From the NCBI GenBank assembly GCA_023666945.1, contig JAMPAY010000002.1:62001-126000 (forward strand): a stretch of DNA of 64,000 nucleotides, given 5' to 3'. Both the position numbers and the translations under genes were made by a program. Positions 45,635 to 52,912 of the stretch are shown in pieces. Origin of the DNA: Paludibacter sp. (GTDB lineage Bacteria; Bacteroidota; Bacteroidia; Bacteroidales; Paludibacteraceae). Each line of letters starts with the position of its first letter. Position 1 is the first letter of the stretch. The notes below the pieces were generated by a model. That model made no database searches, was not told where the DNA came from, and was given only the letters and a program-made list of their open reading frames with translations.

Positions 45635-48460
45635 TTACCACCAACTTACACGTTGATTGGTGCTTTCGGCACTCGACTTGTCGTATTTCAAGTCAGCGAG
45701 CATACTGGCATTTACACCGATGTGGAAGGTATAACTTTTATAGGGACCAAAGGGAACGAAACTGGCTGACATACTCCAGCAGTGGAGGTCGCGGGTGACG
45801 TTGAAGTTGGTGTAGGTGAATTGTTTTGCCTTAAAGTCATATGATGTCGTTGCACTTACTTTCCAACCGTTACCAAATCCTATGGAACCGGAGAAAGACA
45901 GATTGTGAGTCCATACCATTTTATAGTACATTTTCTTGTAGTCAAACTCATTTCCCTCACCGTATCTGACTGTATAATTGATGCTCAGGCTCCACGGTAT
46001 TTCGGTTTTAATATATCCGTCTTCCACCTCATCGTTTTTGTTTTTTGTTGGTCGTCGGTTCTCCTCTTCTGTTGGTCGGGTGGGGTCGAAATCGGTATCT
46101 GGATTGTCCGGGTCGGTTTCTTCTTTAGTCTTTTTGCCAAACCATTTTCTGAATGTATCGTTGTTAAAGGTATAACTGAAAGAGGTGCTTGTGCCTTTGA
46201 AATGCGGAAATCTGCCATTGCTCCAATAGAATTTGTTGATGCGTTTAGGCGTGCCTGATGCGGTGAGTCCGTACATGTAAGGATCAAATTCACCGGAGAG
46301 ATTGAGCGTATAGTTCAGTGGTAATTTCAGACGTAGTTGCACGCGGAAGTTACTTAGTTGCATAGAGTCTGCCAGGAAATTGTAACTGCCGGAAATGGAT
46401 AGGTTGTCAATGAGTGATATTACTTTGTAGGGTTCTTTTCCGGTGGTATCTTTGTCGTTTCGTATCTTCATCTCTATGTTGTTACCCAATGAAAAGCCTA
46501 AACTTCCGTTGCTCCCCTGACTTGGCGTGCCATAAAGTGCGTTTTGGAAACGGGAATAATTTACCGTTTCCATAATCGTATCACCGGTGCTGCGGTCAAC
46601 TACGGGGCGTTGATAACTACCGTAGTAATTGTGGTTGAGTTTTGCACGTATGTCTTCGCAGTCGGGTGTGTAAGTGAAACTGATACTGGGAGTGATTACA
46701 TGACGAAAACGGTCTACTTTGTCACCGAACAGTTTGCGTATAGGCGTATAGAAAGCGTATAGTTTGGTCGACATGCTGAGTGATGTACTCAAATCCCATA
46801 CACGATAGAATCCGTTGGTGGTGTCACGATGAACCTGATTCTCTTTTTCGTCCCAACTTTGGTCGGTTCTTTGGAAATACCATCGCTCGTTGTAGGTTAT
46901 AGACGGACTGATGGTCAGATATTTGAAGGCCACAAACGAGGCGGAAACAGGAATGTTGTGTTTAACACCGTTTTGCCAGTCGCGCACGAAGTTCGAGTGC
47001 AGGAAATCTTTTTCTTTGCAACTGATGCTGTTTTTTATGTTGCCGGAATAGCGGATCGAAATCTTCTCGTACCATTTCTCTTTGCCGATAGGGTTTTTCC
47101 GCTTGAAAGGATATATCGTGCTCATATTAACGGCAATGTCCGGCAACGTAAGGCTTAACGTGGAGTCTTTGGTGCGTTGGCTCACCAGCGCACTCATAGA
47201 GATGCTCCAAGGCGAATTGGGAAAACGTTGTGTGTAACTGATAGAAGACGATTTCGTATTTTCTGAGTTGGCTGCTGCGTTATAGTAACTATTGATATTG
47301 CTTCTGTTATAACCGGAGGTCGAGAAATTGACGCTTGCAGAGAAATTGCTGTAAGGGTTGGCTTTCGTATCTTGTGTATGTGTCCAACGGATACTCATGT
47401 TGGTGGCTTTGGTGTAATCTGGCATCCCTTTCTCACCGGTGACATCGTTGCGGTAACTGAATGAGAAATTACCGTTGAATTTGTAACGTTTCACATATTT
47501 CGATTGGGCCGTTACTGCCCATGTACCTTTTGTGTAAATATCACCCGTTACTTCCAAATCCACATAGTCGTTTATGGCAAAGTAGTAGCCTAATCCACGC
47601 AGATAGAGTCCGCGTGTGTAATCATCACCGAAACTGGGCATTATCAGACCCGATGAATAAGTATTTGTGAATGGAAAGAAGCCGAAAGGAATTGCCAACG
47701 GAAGCGGAACATCGCCTACTACCAAATAGGCAGGACCGGTGGCTATATAGTCACCCGGTTTGGCTTTCGCTTTGGTTAGTGCCAAATAGAAGTGGGGGTG
47801 TTCATGGTCATCGCAAGTAGTGTATTTGGCATCTGCCATCATCAGAATATCTCCTTCGCCCTTCTTCGTTTTTTCAGAGATGACGTATCCTTCTCCTTGT
47901 TCGGTTACTACGTGCCGTATGTAGCCTTTTTGGGTGCGAAGGTTGTAGGTCATTTCTTTCGATTCGTAGCGATCGTTGCCATCGGCAAAAACGGGCAAGC
48001 CTTTCCATTCACCCGTAGTAGTATCCAATACGCCTTGGGCATATATCAACGAACTATCCATCTTTACACGAATATATTCGCTGGTCAGATTCATTGTTTT
48101 GTATTTTACATCGCCCGAACCATGCAAAAAAGCCGTACCGTTGCCCAATAGAACAATGGAGTCGTTGGCTTGATAGTTGATAACGGCATCAATCATACTT
48201 GTCTTTTTGGGGAGAGTGTCGGGTGTCTGTATAAGGCTGTCCTCTGAAACCGACATATGTGTTAAAGAGTCAAAGTATTGTGTGGTGTCGGGGATAGTAG
48301 GAAATATAGGGGCGGAAATGGGCGGTACAGAGTCTTCTATGATTGTTTGTGCAGCAGCGGTTAGGGCAAAAAAACAAAAAATACACACACTTACGAGACT
48401 TTTTAGATAGTCCCGAAAAGAACGTGGTGAGTTGATATGTAGAGTGTTGTGTTTGCTCAC
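45635..48460 (-). CDS. lptD: LPS-assembly outer-membrane protein LptD, Bacteroidetes type
   Basis: About 941 residues from a GTG start at 48460. A signal segment (LVSVCIFCFFALTAAAQ) is followed by an OstA/LptA-like strand domain (about 100-230: VLLGNGTAFLHGSGDVKYKT, GVLDTTTGEWKG). A large beta barrel with many aromatic strands then runs to the C-terminus (VNASMLADLKY near the end). LptD inserts LPS into the outer leaflet. The open frame extends to 48589, but a strong promoter at 48494-48525 lies inside that extension, so translation must begin further on. GTG codons at 48484 and 48460 are the candidates; the second leaves a better leader. The partner LptE is not seen here. Confidence 0.85.
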   Translation of the reverse strand: MSKHNTLHINSPRSFRDYLKSLVSVCIFCFFALTAAAQTIIEDSVPPISAPIFPTIPDTTQYFDSLTHMSVSEDSLIQTPDTLPKKTSMIDAVINYQANDSIVLLGNGTAFLHGSGDVKYKTMNLTSEYIRVKMDSSLIYAQGVLDTTTGEWKGLPVFADGNDRYESKEMTYNLRTQKGYIRHVVTEQGEGYVISEKTKKGEGDILMMADAKYTTCDDHEHPHFYLALTKAKAKPGDYIATGPAYLVVGDVPLPLAIPFGFFPFTNTYSSGLIMPSFGDDYTRGLYLRGLGYYFAINDYVDLEVTGDIYTKGTWAVTAQSKYVKRYKFNGNFSFSYRNDVTGEKGMPDYTKATNMSIRWTHTQDTKANPYSNFSASVNFSTSGYNRSNINSYYNAAANSENTKSSSISYTQRFPNSPWSISMSALVSQRTKDSTLSLTLPDIAVNMSTIYPFKRKNPIGKEKWYEKISIRYSGNIKNSISCKEKDFLHSNFVRDWQNGVKHNIPVSASFVAFKYLTISPSITYNERWYFQRTDQSWDEKENQVHRDTTNGFYRVWDLSTSLSMSTKLYAFYTPIRKLFGDKVDRFRHVITPSISFTYTPDCEDIRAKLNHNYYGSYQRPVVDRSTGDTIMETVNYSRFQNALYGTPSQGSNGSLGFSLGNNIEMKIRNDKDTTGKEPYKVISLIDNLSISGSYNFLADSMQLSNFRVQLRLKLPLNYTLNLSGEFDPYMYGLTASGTPKRINKFYWSNGRFPHFKGTSTSFSYTFNNDTFRKWFGKKTKEETDPDNPDTDFDPTRPTEEENRRPTKNKNDEVEDGYIKTEIPWSLSINYTVRYGEGNEFDYKKMYYKMVWTHNLSFSGSIGFGNGWKVSATTSYDFKAKQFTYTNFNVTRDLHCWSMSASFVPFGPYKSYTFHIGVNASMLADLKYDKSSAESTNQRVSWW

Positions 48461-48493
48461 TTGTGCTATGCGTATGGTACGCACAATATCTGG

Positions 48494-48525
48494 CAAAGAT
48501 ACGAATAATCTGTTGTATATCCAAA
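48494..48525 (-). promoter_or_regulatory. Promoter of lptD
   Basis: Minus strand TTTG (48525-48522), 20 bases, TATCTTTG (48501-48494): a full consensus match located within the longer lptD frame. Confidence 0.78.
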
Positions 48526-48562
48526 TAAAAAAATCCCATGGTTTCAAGCCTGCGGTTAAATA

Positions 48563-48599
48563 ATAGAGGACACTGAAAATATCTTCCAATGTCCTCTAT
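48563..48599 (-). terminator. Hairpin after clpB
   Basis: A 10-bp perfect stem (48563-48572 with 48590-48599) with a 17-base loop, 23 bases after the clpB stop, followed on the minus strand by a short T/A-rich stretch. A moderate terminator. Confidence 0.55.
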
Positions 48600-48621
48600 G
48601 TGGATGGTTATGCAGACTTGT

Positions 48622-50733
48622 TTAGTTACGGAATGATAACTTCCCTTCACTGACGTCTACAATAACGGGTTTGCTATGTTCTACTTTTCCTGCAATGATT
48701 TGCTTGCTCAATTCGTTGAGTACCAATGTTTGCAGGGCACGTTTCACGGGGCGTGCACCAAATTGCGGGTCGTATCCTTCGTGGGCAATGAACCGTATGG
48801 CATCATCGGTTATACGCAGGTCTATGCCATTGGTTGCTAACATGTTGCGTATCGATGCAATTTGCAAACCTACAACCTCCTGAATCTCGTTCTCAGACAA
48901 GGGAGTAAATACAATGGTCTCATCAATACGGTTCAGAAATTCCGGACGTATGGTTTGTCGCAAGAGTTCCAACACTTGTTGGGTAGTCTGTTCGCGTGAT
49001 ACTTTGTTTTCTTCATTCTCTCGTATGAGTGACGATCCCAGGTTGGAAGTCATTATGATGACGGTGTTCTTGAAGTTTACGGTACGCCCTTTGTTGTCGG
49101 TAAGCCGACCATCGTCCAATACCTGCAAAAGTACGTTGAACACATCAGGATGCGCTTTTTCTATCTCATCAAATAAGACGACAGAGTAGGGTTTGCGGCG
49201 TATGGCTTCGGTAAGTTGACCGCCCTCATCGTATCCTACATATCCGGGAGGCGCTCCGATGAGTCGGGTAGCGGAGAATTTCTCTTGATACTCCGACATG
49301 TCAATACGTGTCATCATGTTCTCATCGTCAAATAGATAGTCTGCCAAGGCTTTTGCAAGTTCGGTTTTTCCTACACCTGTTGTGCCTAAGAATATGAACG
49401 AGCCGATAGGACGTTTGGGGTCTTGCAGACCGGCACGGCTGCGGCGTATAGCATCACTGACGGCACGAATGGCTTCCTCCTGACCGATAACGCGCTTGTG
49501 CAGTTCTTCTTCCAAATGGAGCAACTTGTCGCGTTCCGATTGCATCATTTTTGTAACAGGAATACCTGTCCAACGGCTTACTACCTCGGCAATGTCGTCT
49601 TCATCCACTTCCTCTTTGATGAGTGCGTTTCCGCCTTGCAATTGATGCAACTGTTCTTTGGCATGTTCTATGTTGGCTTCTGCTTCTTGTAGTTTGCTGT
49701 AGCGTATTTCTGCCACTTTTCCGTAGTCGCCTTCGCGTTCCGCCACTTCTGCCTTGTGTTTCAGTTGCTCGATGTTTATTTTCTCTTGCTGTATAGTGTC
49801 AATATAGTTTTTCTCTTCTTTCCAGCGTGCACGCATTTGCTCTGCCTCTTGCTTCATCTTGCCTATTTCTTCTTTAAGGCGTGCTAATTTGTCGGTGTCG
49901 TTTTCACGTTTGATGGCTTCGCGCTCGATTTCTAACTGCTTGATATTTCGTTCCAAAGTGTCGAGTTCTTCAGGTACGGAGTCCATCTCCAAGCGTAGTT
50001 TCGATGCCGCTTCGTCCACAAGGTCGATGGCTTTGTCGGGCAGGAAACGGTCGGATATGTAGCGGGTGGAAAGTTGTACGGCTGCAATGATGGCATCATC
50101 TTTAATGCGCACTTTGTGGTGGTTTTCATACCGTTCTTTCAGTCCGCGTAAGATGGATATTGTGGCTGCCTCATCGGGTTCTTCAATGCTGACAATTTGG
50201 AAACGCCGTTCCAAGGCTTTGTCTTTTTCGAAATATTTCTGATACTCGTTCAGTGTGGTAGCACCTATGCAACGCAGTTCACCTCGGGCCAATGCCGGTT
50301 TTAGTATGTTGGCGGCATCCATGGCGCCTGCCGACTGACCGGCTCCTACCAAAGTGTGAATCTCATCGATAAACAGAATGATTTCTCCTTCCGACTTCAC
50401 CACCTCGTTAATTACCCCTTTCAGTCGTTCTTCAAATTCGCCTTGGTATTTGGCACCGGCAATGAGGGCTCCCATGTCAAGCGAAAAGAGTTGTTTCTTT
50501 TTAAGGTTTTCAGGAACGTCGCCACGAACGATGCGATGTGCAAGTCCCTCGGCAATAGCTGTCTTACCCACACCGGGTTCTCCTATTAAAATAGGGTTGT
50601 TTTTTGTACGTCTGCTCAATATCTGCAACACACGACGGATTTCGTCATCCCGGCCTATCACCGGGTCCAATTTACCCGAACGTGCACGTTCGTTGAGGTC
50701 GATGGCGTACTTGTTAAGATTTTCGTTGTTCAT
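48622..50733 (-). CDS. clpB: ClpB disaggregase lacking the N-terminal domain
   Basis: A 703-residue AAA+ disaggregase. It begins at the linker before the first ATPase domain ([25 protein letters not shown]). NBD1 has Walker [10 protein letters not shown] and LFIDEIHTL. The coiled-coil middle domain (about 255-375, [15 protein letters not shown] onward) is complete, so this is ClpB and not ClpA or ClpC. NBD2 has GTTGVGKTE, and the C-terminal domain ([15 protein letters not shown]) is present. Full-length ClpB has about 860 residues; the missing 150 are the Clp_N domain, which helps select substrates. No Clp_N-coding sequence exists in the 217 bases upstream. The protein rescues aggregated proteins with DnaK. 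Its promoter region carries a sigma-54-type match and a perfect dyad. Confidence 0.93.
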   Translation of the reverse strand: MNNENLNKYAIDLNERARSGKLDPVIGRDDEIRRVLQILSRRTKNNPILIGEPGVGKTAIAEGLAHRIVRGDVPENLKKKQLFSLDMGALIAGAKYQGEFEERLKGVINEVVKSEGEIILFIDEIHTLVGAGQSAGAMDAANILKPALARGELRCIGATTLNEYQKYFEKDKALERRFQIVSIEEPDEAATISILRGLKERYENHHKVRIKDDAIIAAVQLSTRYISDRFLPDKAIDLVDEAASKLRLEMDSVPEELDTLERNIKQLEIEREAIKRENDTDKLARLKEEIGKMKQEAEQMRARWKEEKNYIDTIQQEKINIEQLKHKAEVAEREGDYGKVAEIRYSKLQEAEANIEHAKEQLHQLQGGNALIKEEVDEDDIAEVVSRWTGIPVTKMMQSERDKLLHLEEELHKRVIGQEEAIRAVSDAIRRSRAGLQDPKRPIGSFIFLGTTGVGKTELAKALADYLFDDENMMTRIDMSEYQEKFSATRLIGAPPGYVGYDEGGQLTEAIRRKPYSVVLFDEIEKAHPDVFNVLLQVLDDGRLTDNKGRTVNFKNTVIIMTSNLGSSLIRENEENKVSREQTTQQVLELLRQTIRPEFLNRIDETIVFTPLSENEIQEVVGLQIASIRNMLATNGIDLRITDDAIRFIAHEGYDPQFGARPVKRALQTLVLNELSKQIIAGKVEHSKPVIVDVSEGKLSFRN

Positions 50734-50810
50734 AGTTGTTATGGTTTTGTTGGTTTGTTATTTTCATAGTTATCGGTCAGCCTAATGGCAACCGGGTTTT
50801 GCAACTAATC

Positions 50811-50828
50811 ATGCAAGTGTTGTGCCAA
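50811..50828 (-). promoter_or_regulatory. Sigma-54-type promoter match upstream of clpB
   Basis: On the minus strand TTGGCAC, 5 bases, TTGCAT: GG and GC are separated by exactly 10 bases, matching the -24/-12 consensus. It lies 78 bases before the clpB start. A TAGGTTTG at 50833-50826 overlaps the -24 part and could instead be a standard -7 box, though no TTG lies at the -33 position. Confidence 0.5.
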
Positions 50829-50834
50829 ACCTAT

Positions 50835-50857
50835 ATCTCTGCCAAAATGGCAGAGAT
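50835..50857. promoter_or_regulatory. Perfect 10-bp dyad upstream of clpB
   Basis: ATCTCTGCCA and TGGCAGAGAT flank three bases. It lies just upstream of the -24 element, or within the spacer of the alternative standard promoter, so it is a good operator candidate. It does not resemble CIRCE, the HrcA operator. Confidence 0.6.
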
Positions 50858-50890
50858 GAATGTGTAGGCTGCGATAGTGTGCCGATTCAC

Positions 50891-50932
50891 ACCAAATGTC
50901 CCGTAAACATTTGTGTTTACGGGACATTTGGT
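50891..50932. terminator. Perfect 19-bp hairpin between the hdeD-like gene and clpB
   Basis: Arms 50891-50909 and 50914-50932 with a 4-base loop, 19 bases after the hdeD-like stop. A T5 run follows it on the plus strand only, so for minus-strand transcripts it is not a classical intrinsic terminator, though such a stable stem probably defines the 3' end. Confidence 0.65.
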
Positions 50933-50951
50933 AACTTTTTAAGGATTGGGG

Positions 50952-51569
50952 TTAAACTTCTATAGCCGTGACGTCTTCAACAATGTTTTTCTTAACAAAG
51001 GTATGAATATTTTTCAGGCGGAAAGCGATGAAGCAAAGTGCAACGCCTGCAATAAGCAAACCGCAACCCGATAAAACGATAACGAGAGATGCACCTAATT
51101 TCAGAGGATTCAACAATATCGCCAACGATAAAACGAGTAACAATAATCCGAAGAATACTTGCCAACCTGCTCCTGAAATACCGAATGTACGCATACGACT
51201 CCAGAAATCTATCATCTGTATGCTGCGGAACAATATCCAAATACCTAACATAAGAGGTAATAGGGCTGCCGATAAAGCGATATTGCTGCATAAGAAGATT
51301 CCTAAAATAATGTCAAGAATACCACCCAATAAGTTGAGCCCTGATGCTACAAAATAACTGTGAGAGGTGCAATAGAGTACTATTTCCACAATACCGCTCA
51401 ATAACATGATAACGCCAAATACAATGCTGAGGGTAAGATAAAATTCAGCGGGACAACAGAATGCTGCAATGCCTGTGGCGATTCCGAGAATACCGCAAAT
51501 GAGTACTAACCACCAATGCTTAACGGTTTGTGTGGCTTTGCGTGCCAACGTTTGTAAACTATTTTCCAT
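50952..51569 (-). CDS. HdeD-like membrane protein (DUF308)
   Basis: A 205-residue inner-membrane protein with six hydrophobic segments (about 18-38, 42-62, 75-95, 98-116, 128-148, 155-178). It has the glycine-rich helix pattern of the HdeD family (LNLLGGILDIILGIFL, LVIVLSGCGLLIAGVAL). E. coli HdeD is linked to acid resistance at high cell density; the biochemical activity is unknown. Short charged tails lie on the cytoplasmic side. It stands alone with a sigma-54-like promoter and is followed by clpB, another stress gene, on the same strand. Confidence 0.85.
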   Translation of the reverse strand: MENSLQTLARKATQTVKHWWLVLICGILGIATGIAAFCCPAEFYLTLSIVFGVIMLLSGIVEIVLYCTSHSYFVASGLNLLGGILDIILGIFLCSNIALSAALLPLMLGIWILFRSIQMIDFWSRMRTFGISGAGWQVFFGLLLLVLSLAILLNPLKLGASLVIVLSGCGLLIAGVALCFIAFRLKNIHTFVKKNIVEDVTAIEV

Positions 51570-51612
51570 AATTGTTTTAATTTAGGGTTACGAATGTTTG
51601 TTAGATAAAATT

Positions 51613-51630
51613 GTACAAATGGTGTGCCAA
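51613..51630 (-). promoter_or_regulatory. Sigma-54-like promoter match upstream of the hdeD-like gene
   Basis: Minus strand TTGGCAC, 5 bases, TTGTAC: the -24 element is identical to that of clpB and the spacing is the same, but the -12 GC is GT. No TAnnTTTG box is present nearby. It lies 44 bases before the start codon. Confidence 0.45.
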
Positions 51631-51742
51631 AATGAAATCAGGGAGAAAAATATGATCCGGGGCTGCTCTAATATGACGTATGTAGGGGAAAGGCGGATAT
51701 GTGTGGCAATGTTTCTTTATAGTGTAGTGGGGTTTCTTAAAA

Positions 51743-51758
51743 AATAGTACAAACTATT
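51743..51758. promoter_or_regulatory. Small inverted repeat before the SGNH-operon promoter
   Basis: AATAGT and ACTATT with a 4-base spacer, ending one base before the -33 TTG. A possible operator; the repeat is short. Confidence 0.3.
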
Positions 51759-51759
51759 G

Positions 51760-51790
51760 TTGTGCGGGTCAAAATAATGTCGTACCTTTG
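51760..51790 (+). promoter_or_regulatory. Promoter of the SGNH-TonB receptor-lipoprotein operon
   Basis: TTG (51760-51762), 20 bases, TACCTTTG (51783-51790). Only 8 bases separate the box from the ATG, so the transcript is nearly leaderless. Confidence 0.72.
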
Positions 51791-51798
51791 CAGCGGAT

Positions 51799-52902
51799 AT
51801 GAAGTACCGCTTGTGCCTTGCTCTTACCCTTCTTCTGTCATATGCAACTCTGCTATGGTCTCAAGAAACAGAACTCCGCTACGTCAATGCATTGGAGTTC
51901 CGCATTATCAACAAAGGATTTGACGATTCGCTTACTCCCTTTACCCGTATTCCTGCCTATCTGAAAGATAGTGTACGTACCGATCTTTGGGAACGTGCCA
52001 AATGTTCAACGGGTATGGCAGTACGTTTTGCTACCGACTCCAAATGTATAGGTGCCCGCTATAATCTGCTGACCAATATGCACATGGCACACATGGCAGA
52101 TACAGGTATCAAAGGAACCGACCTCTATCGCTTGGGAGAAGACGGTAAGTGGCATTACGTAAATACTGCACGCCCTACTAAAGACAGCATACAACACAAA
52201 GTGTATGTAAGCAATATGGAGGGTGAGATGCACGAGTATATGATATATTTGCCGCTCTATGATGGTATCAATTGGTTGGAAATTGGTGTCGATAGTACTG
52301 CATGTATCACACAGCCGCAAGTGGATAATCCGCGCACAAGCGGGCGAATAGTGTTTTATGGTACGAGTGTGATGCAAGGTGGGTGTGCTACACGTACGGG
52401 AATGGCGGCAACATGTATGATTCAGCGTGATCTGAATGTGGAATGTGTTAATATAGGTATTTCCGGTGAGGGGAAAATGGACTATTGCATGGCACGTGCT
52501 ATGGCACAAATGGAGGATGTACTTTGCTATGTAATTGACCCTGTACCCAATTGCACAAAAGATATGTGCGACACGCTTACCTATAACTTTGTAAACATTA
52601 TTCGGCAAGCCAAGCCCGATGTGCCTATTGTAATGGTAGAGGGATTAACCTATCCCTATGCCAAATACGATGCGTTCTTCCGAGAGTATCTGCCGGCAAA
52701 GAACGAGGCTTTCTATCGTAACTATCAACTGCTCTTACAAGACAATCCTGACAACCTTTACTATATGACTACCGACGGACAAACGGGACTGAACGAAGAA
52801 GGAACGGTGGATGGTATCCATCTGACGGACATAGGATTCAGAGCCTATGCCGACCGTCTGGAAAAGATACTCGAACGGTTAATCAATCAACCACTTAAAT
52901 AA
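51799..52902 (+). CDS. Exported SGNH/GDSL hydrolase (probable carbohydrate esterase)
   Basis: A 367-residue two-domain protein with signal peptide MKYRLCLALTLLLSYATLLWS. The N-terminal beta-sandwich (about 30-175) contains GTDLY at 106-110, the marker of the SGNH N-terminal GxDLY domain. The C-terminal SGNH domain has the nucleophile S190 in FYGTSVMQGG, the oxyanion Gly in ISGEG, Asn251 in DPVPN, and the catalytic pair D338/H341 in DGIHLTDIG. Enzymes of this arrangement often remove acetyl or other ester groups from glycans, but the substrate is not determined here. It heads an operon with a TonB receptor and a lipoprotein, which suggests processing of an imported substrate. Confidence 0.9.
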   Translation: MKYRLCLALTLLLSYATLLWSQETELRYVNALEFRIINKGFDDSLTPFTRIPAYLKDSVRTDLWERAKCSTGMAVRFATDSKCIGARYNLLTNMHMAHMADTGIKGTDLYRLGEDGKWHYVNTARPTKDSIQHKVYVSNMEGEMHEYMIYLPLYDGINWLEIGVDSTACITQPQVDNPRTSGRIVFYGTSVMQGGCATRTGMAATCMIQRDLNVECVNIGISGEGKMDYCMARAMAQMEDVLCYVIDPVPNCTKDMCDTLTYNFVNIIRQAKPDVPIVMVEGLTYPYAKYDAFFREYLPAKNEAFYRNYQLLLQDNPDNLYYMTTDGQTGLNEEGTVDGIHLTDIGFRAYADRLEKILERLINQPLK

Positions 52903-52912
52903 TTAACTTTTT

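Noticed and set aside
50835-50857. CIRCE (HrcA operator) at clpB
   Set aside because: The dyad is ATCTCTGCCA with a 3-base spacer; CIRCE has TTAGCACTC with a 9-base spacer.
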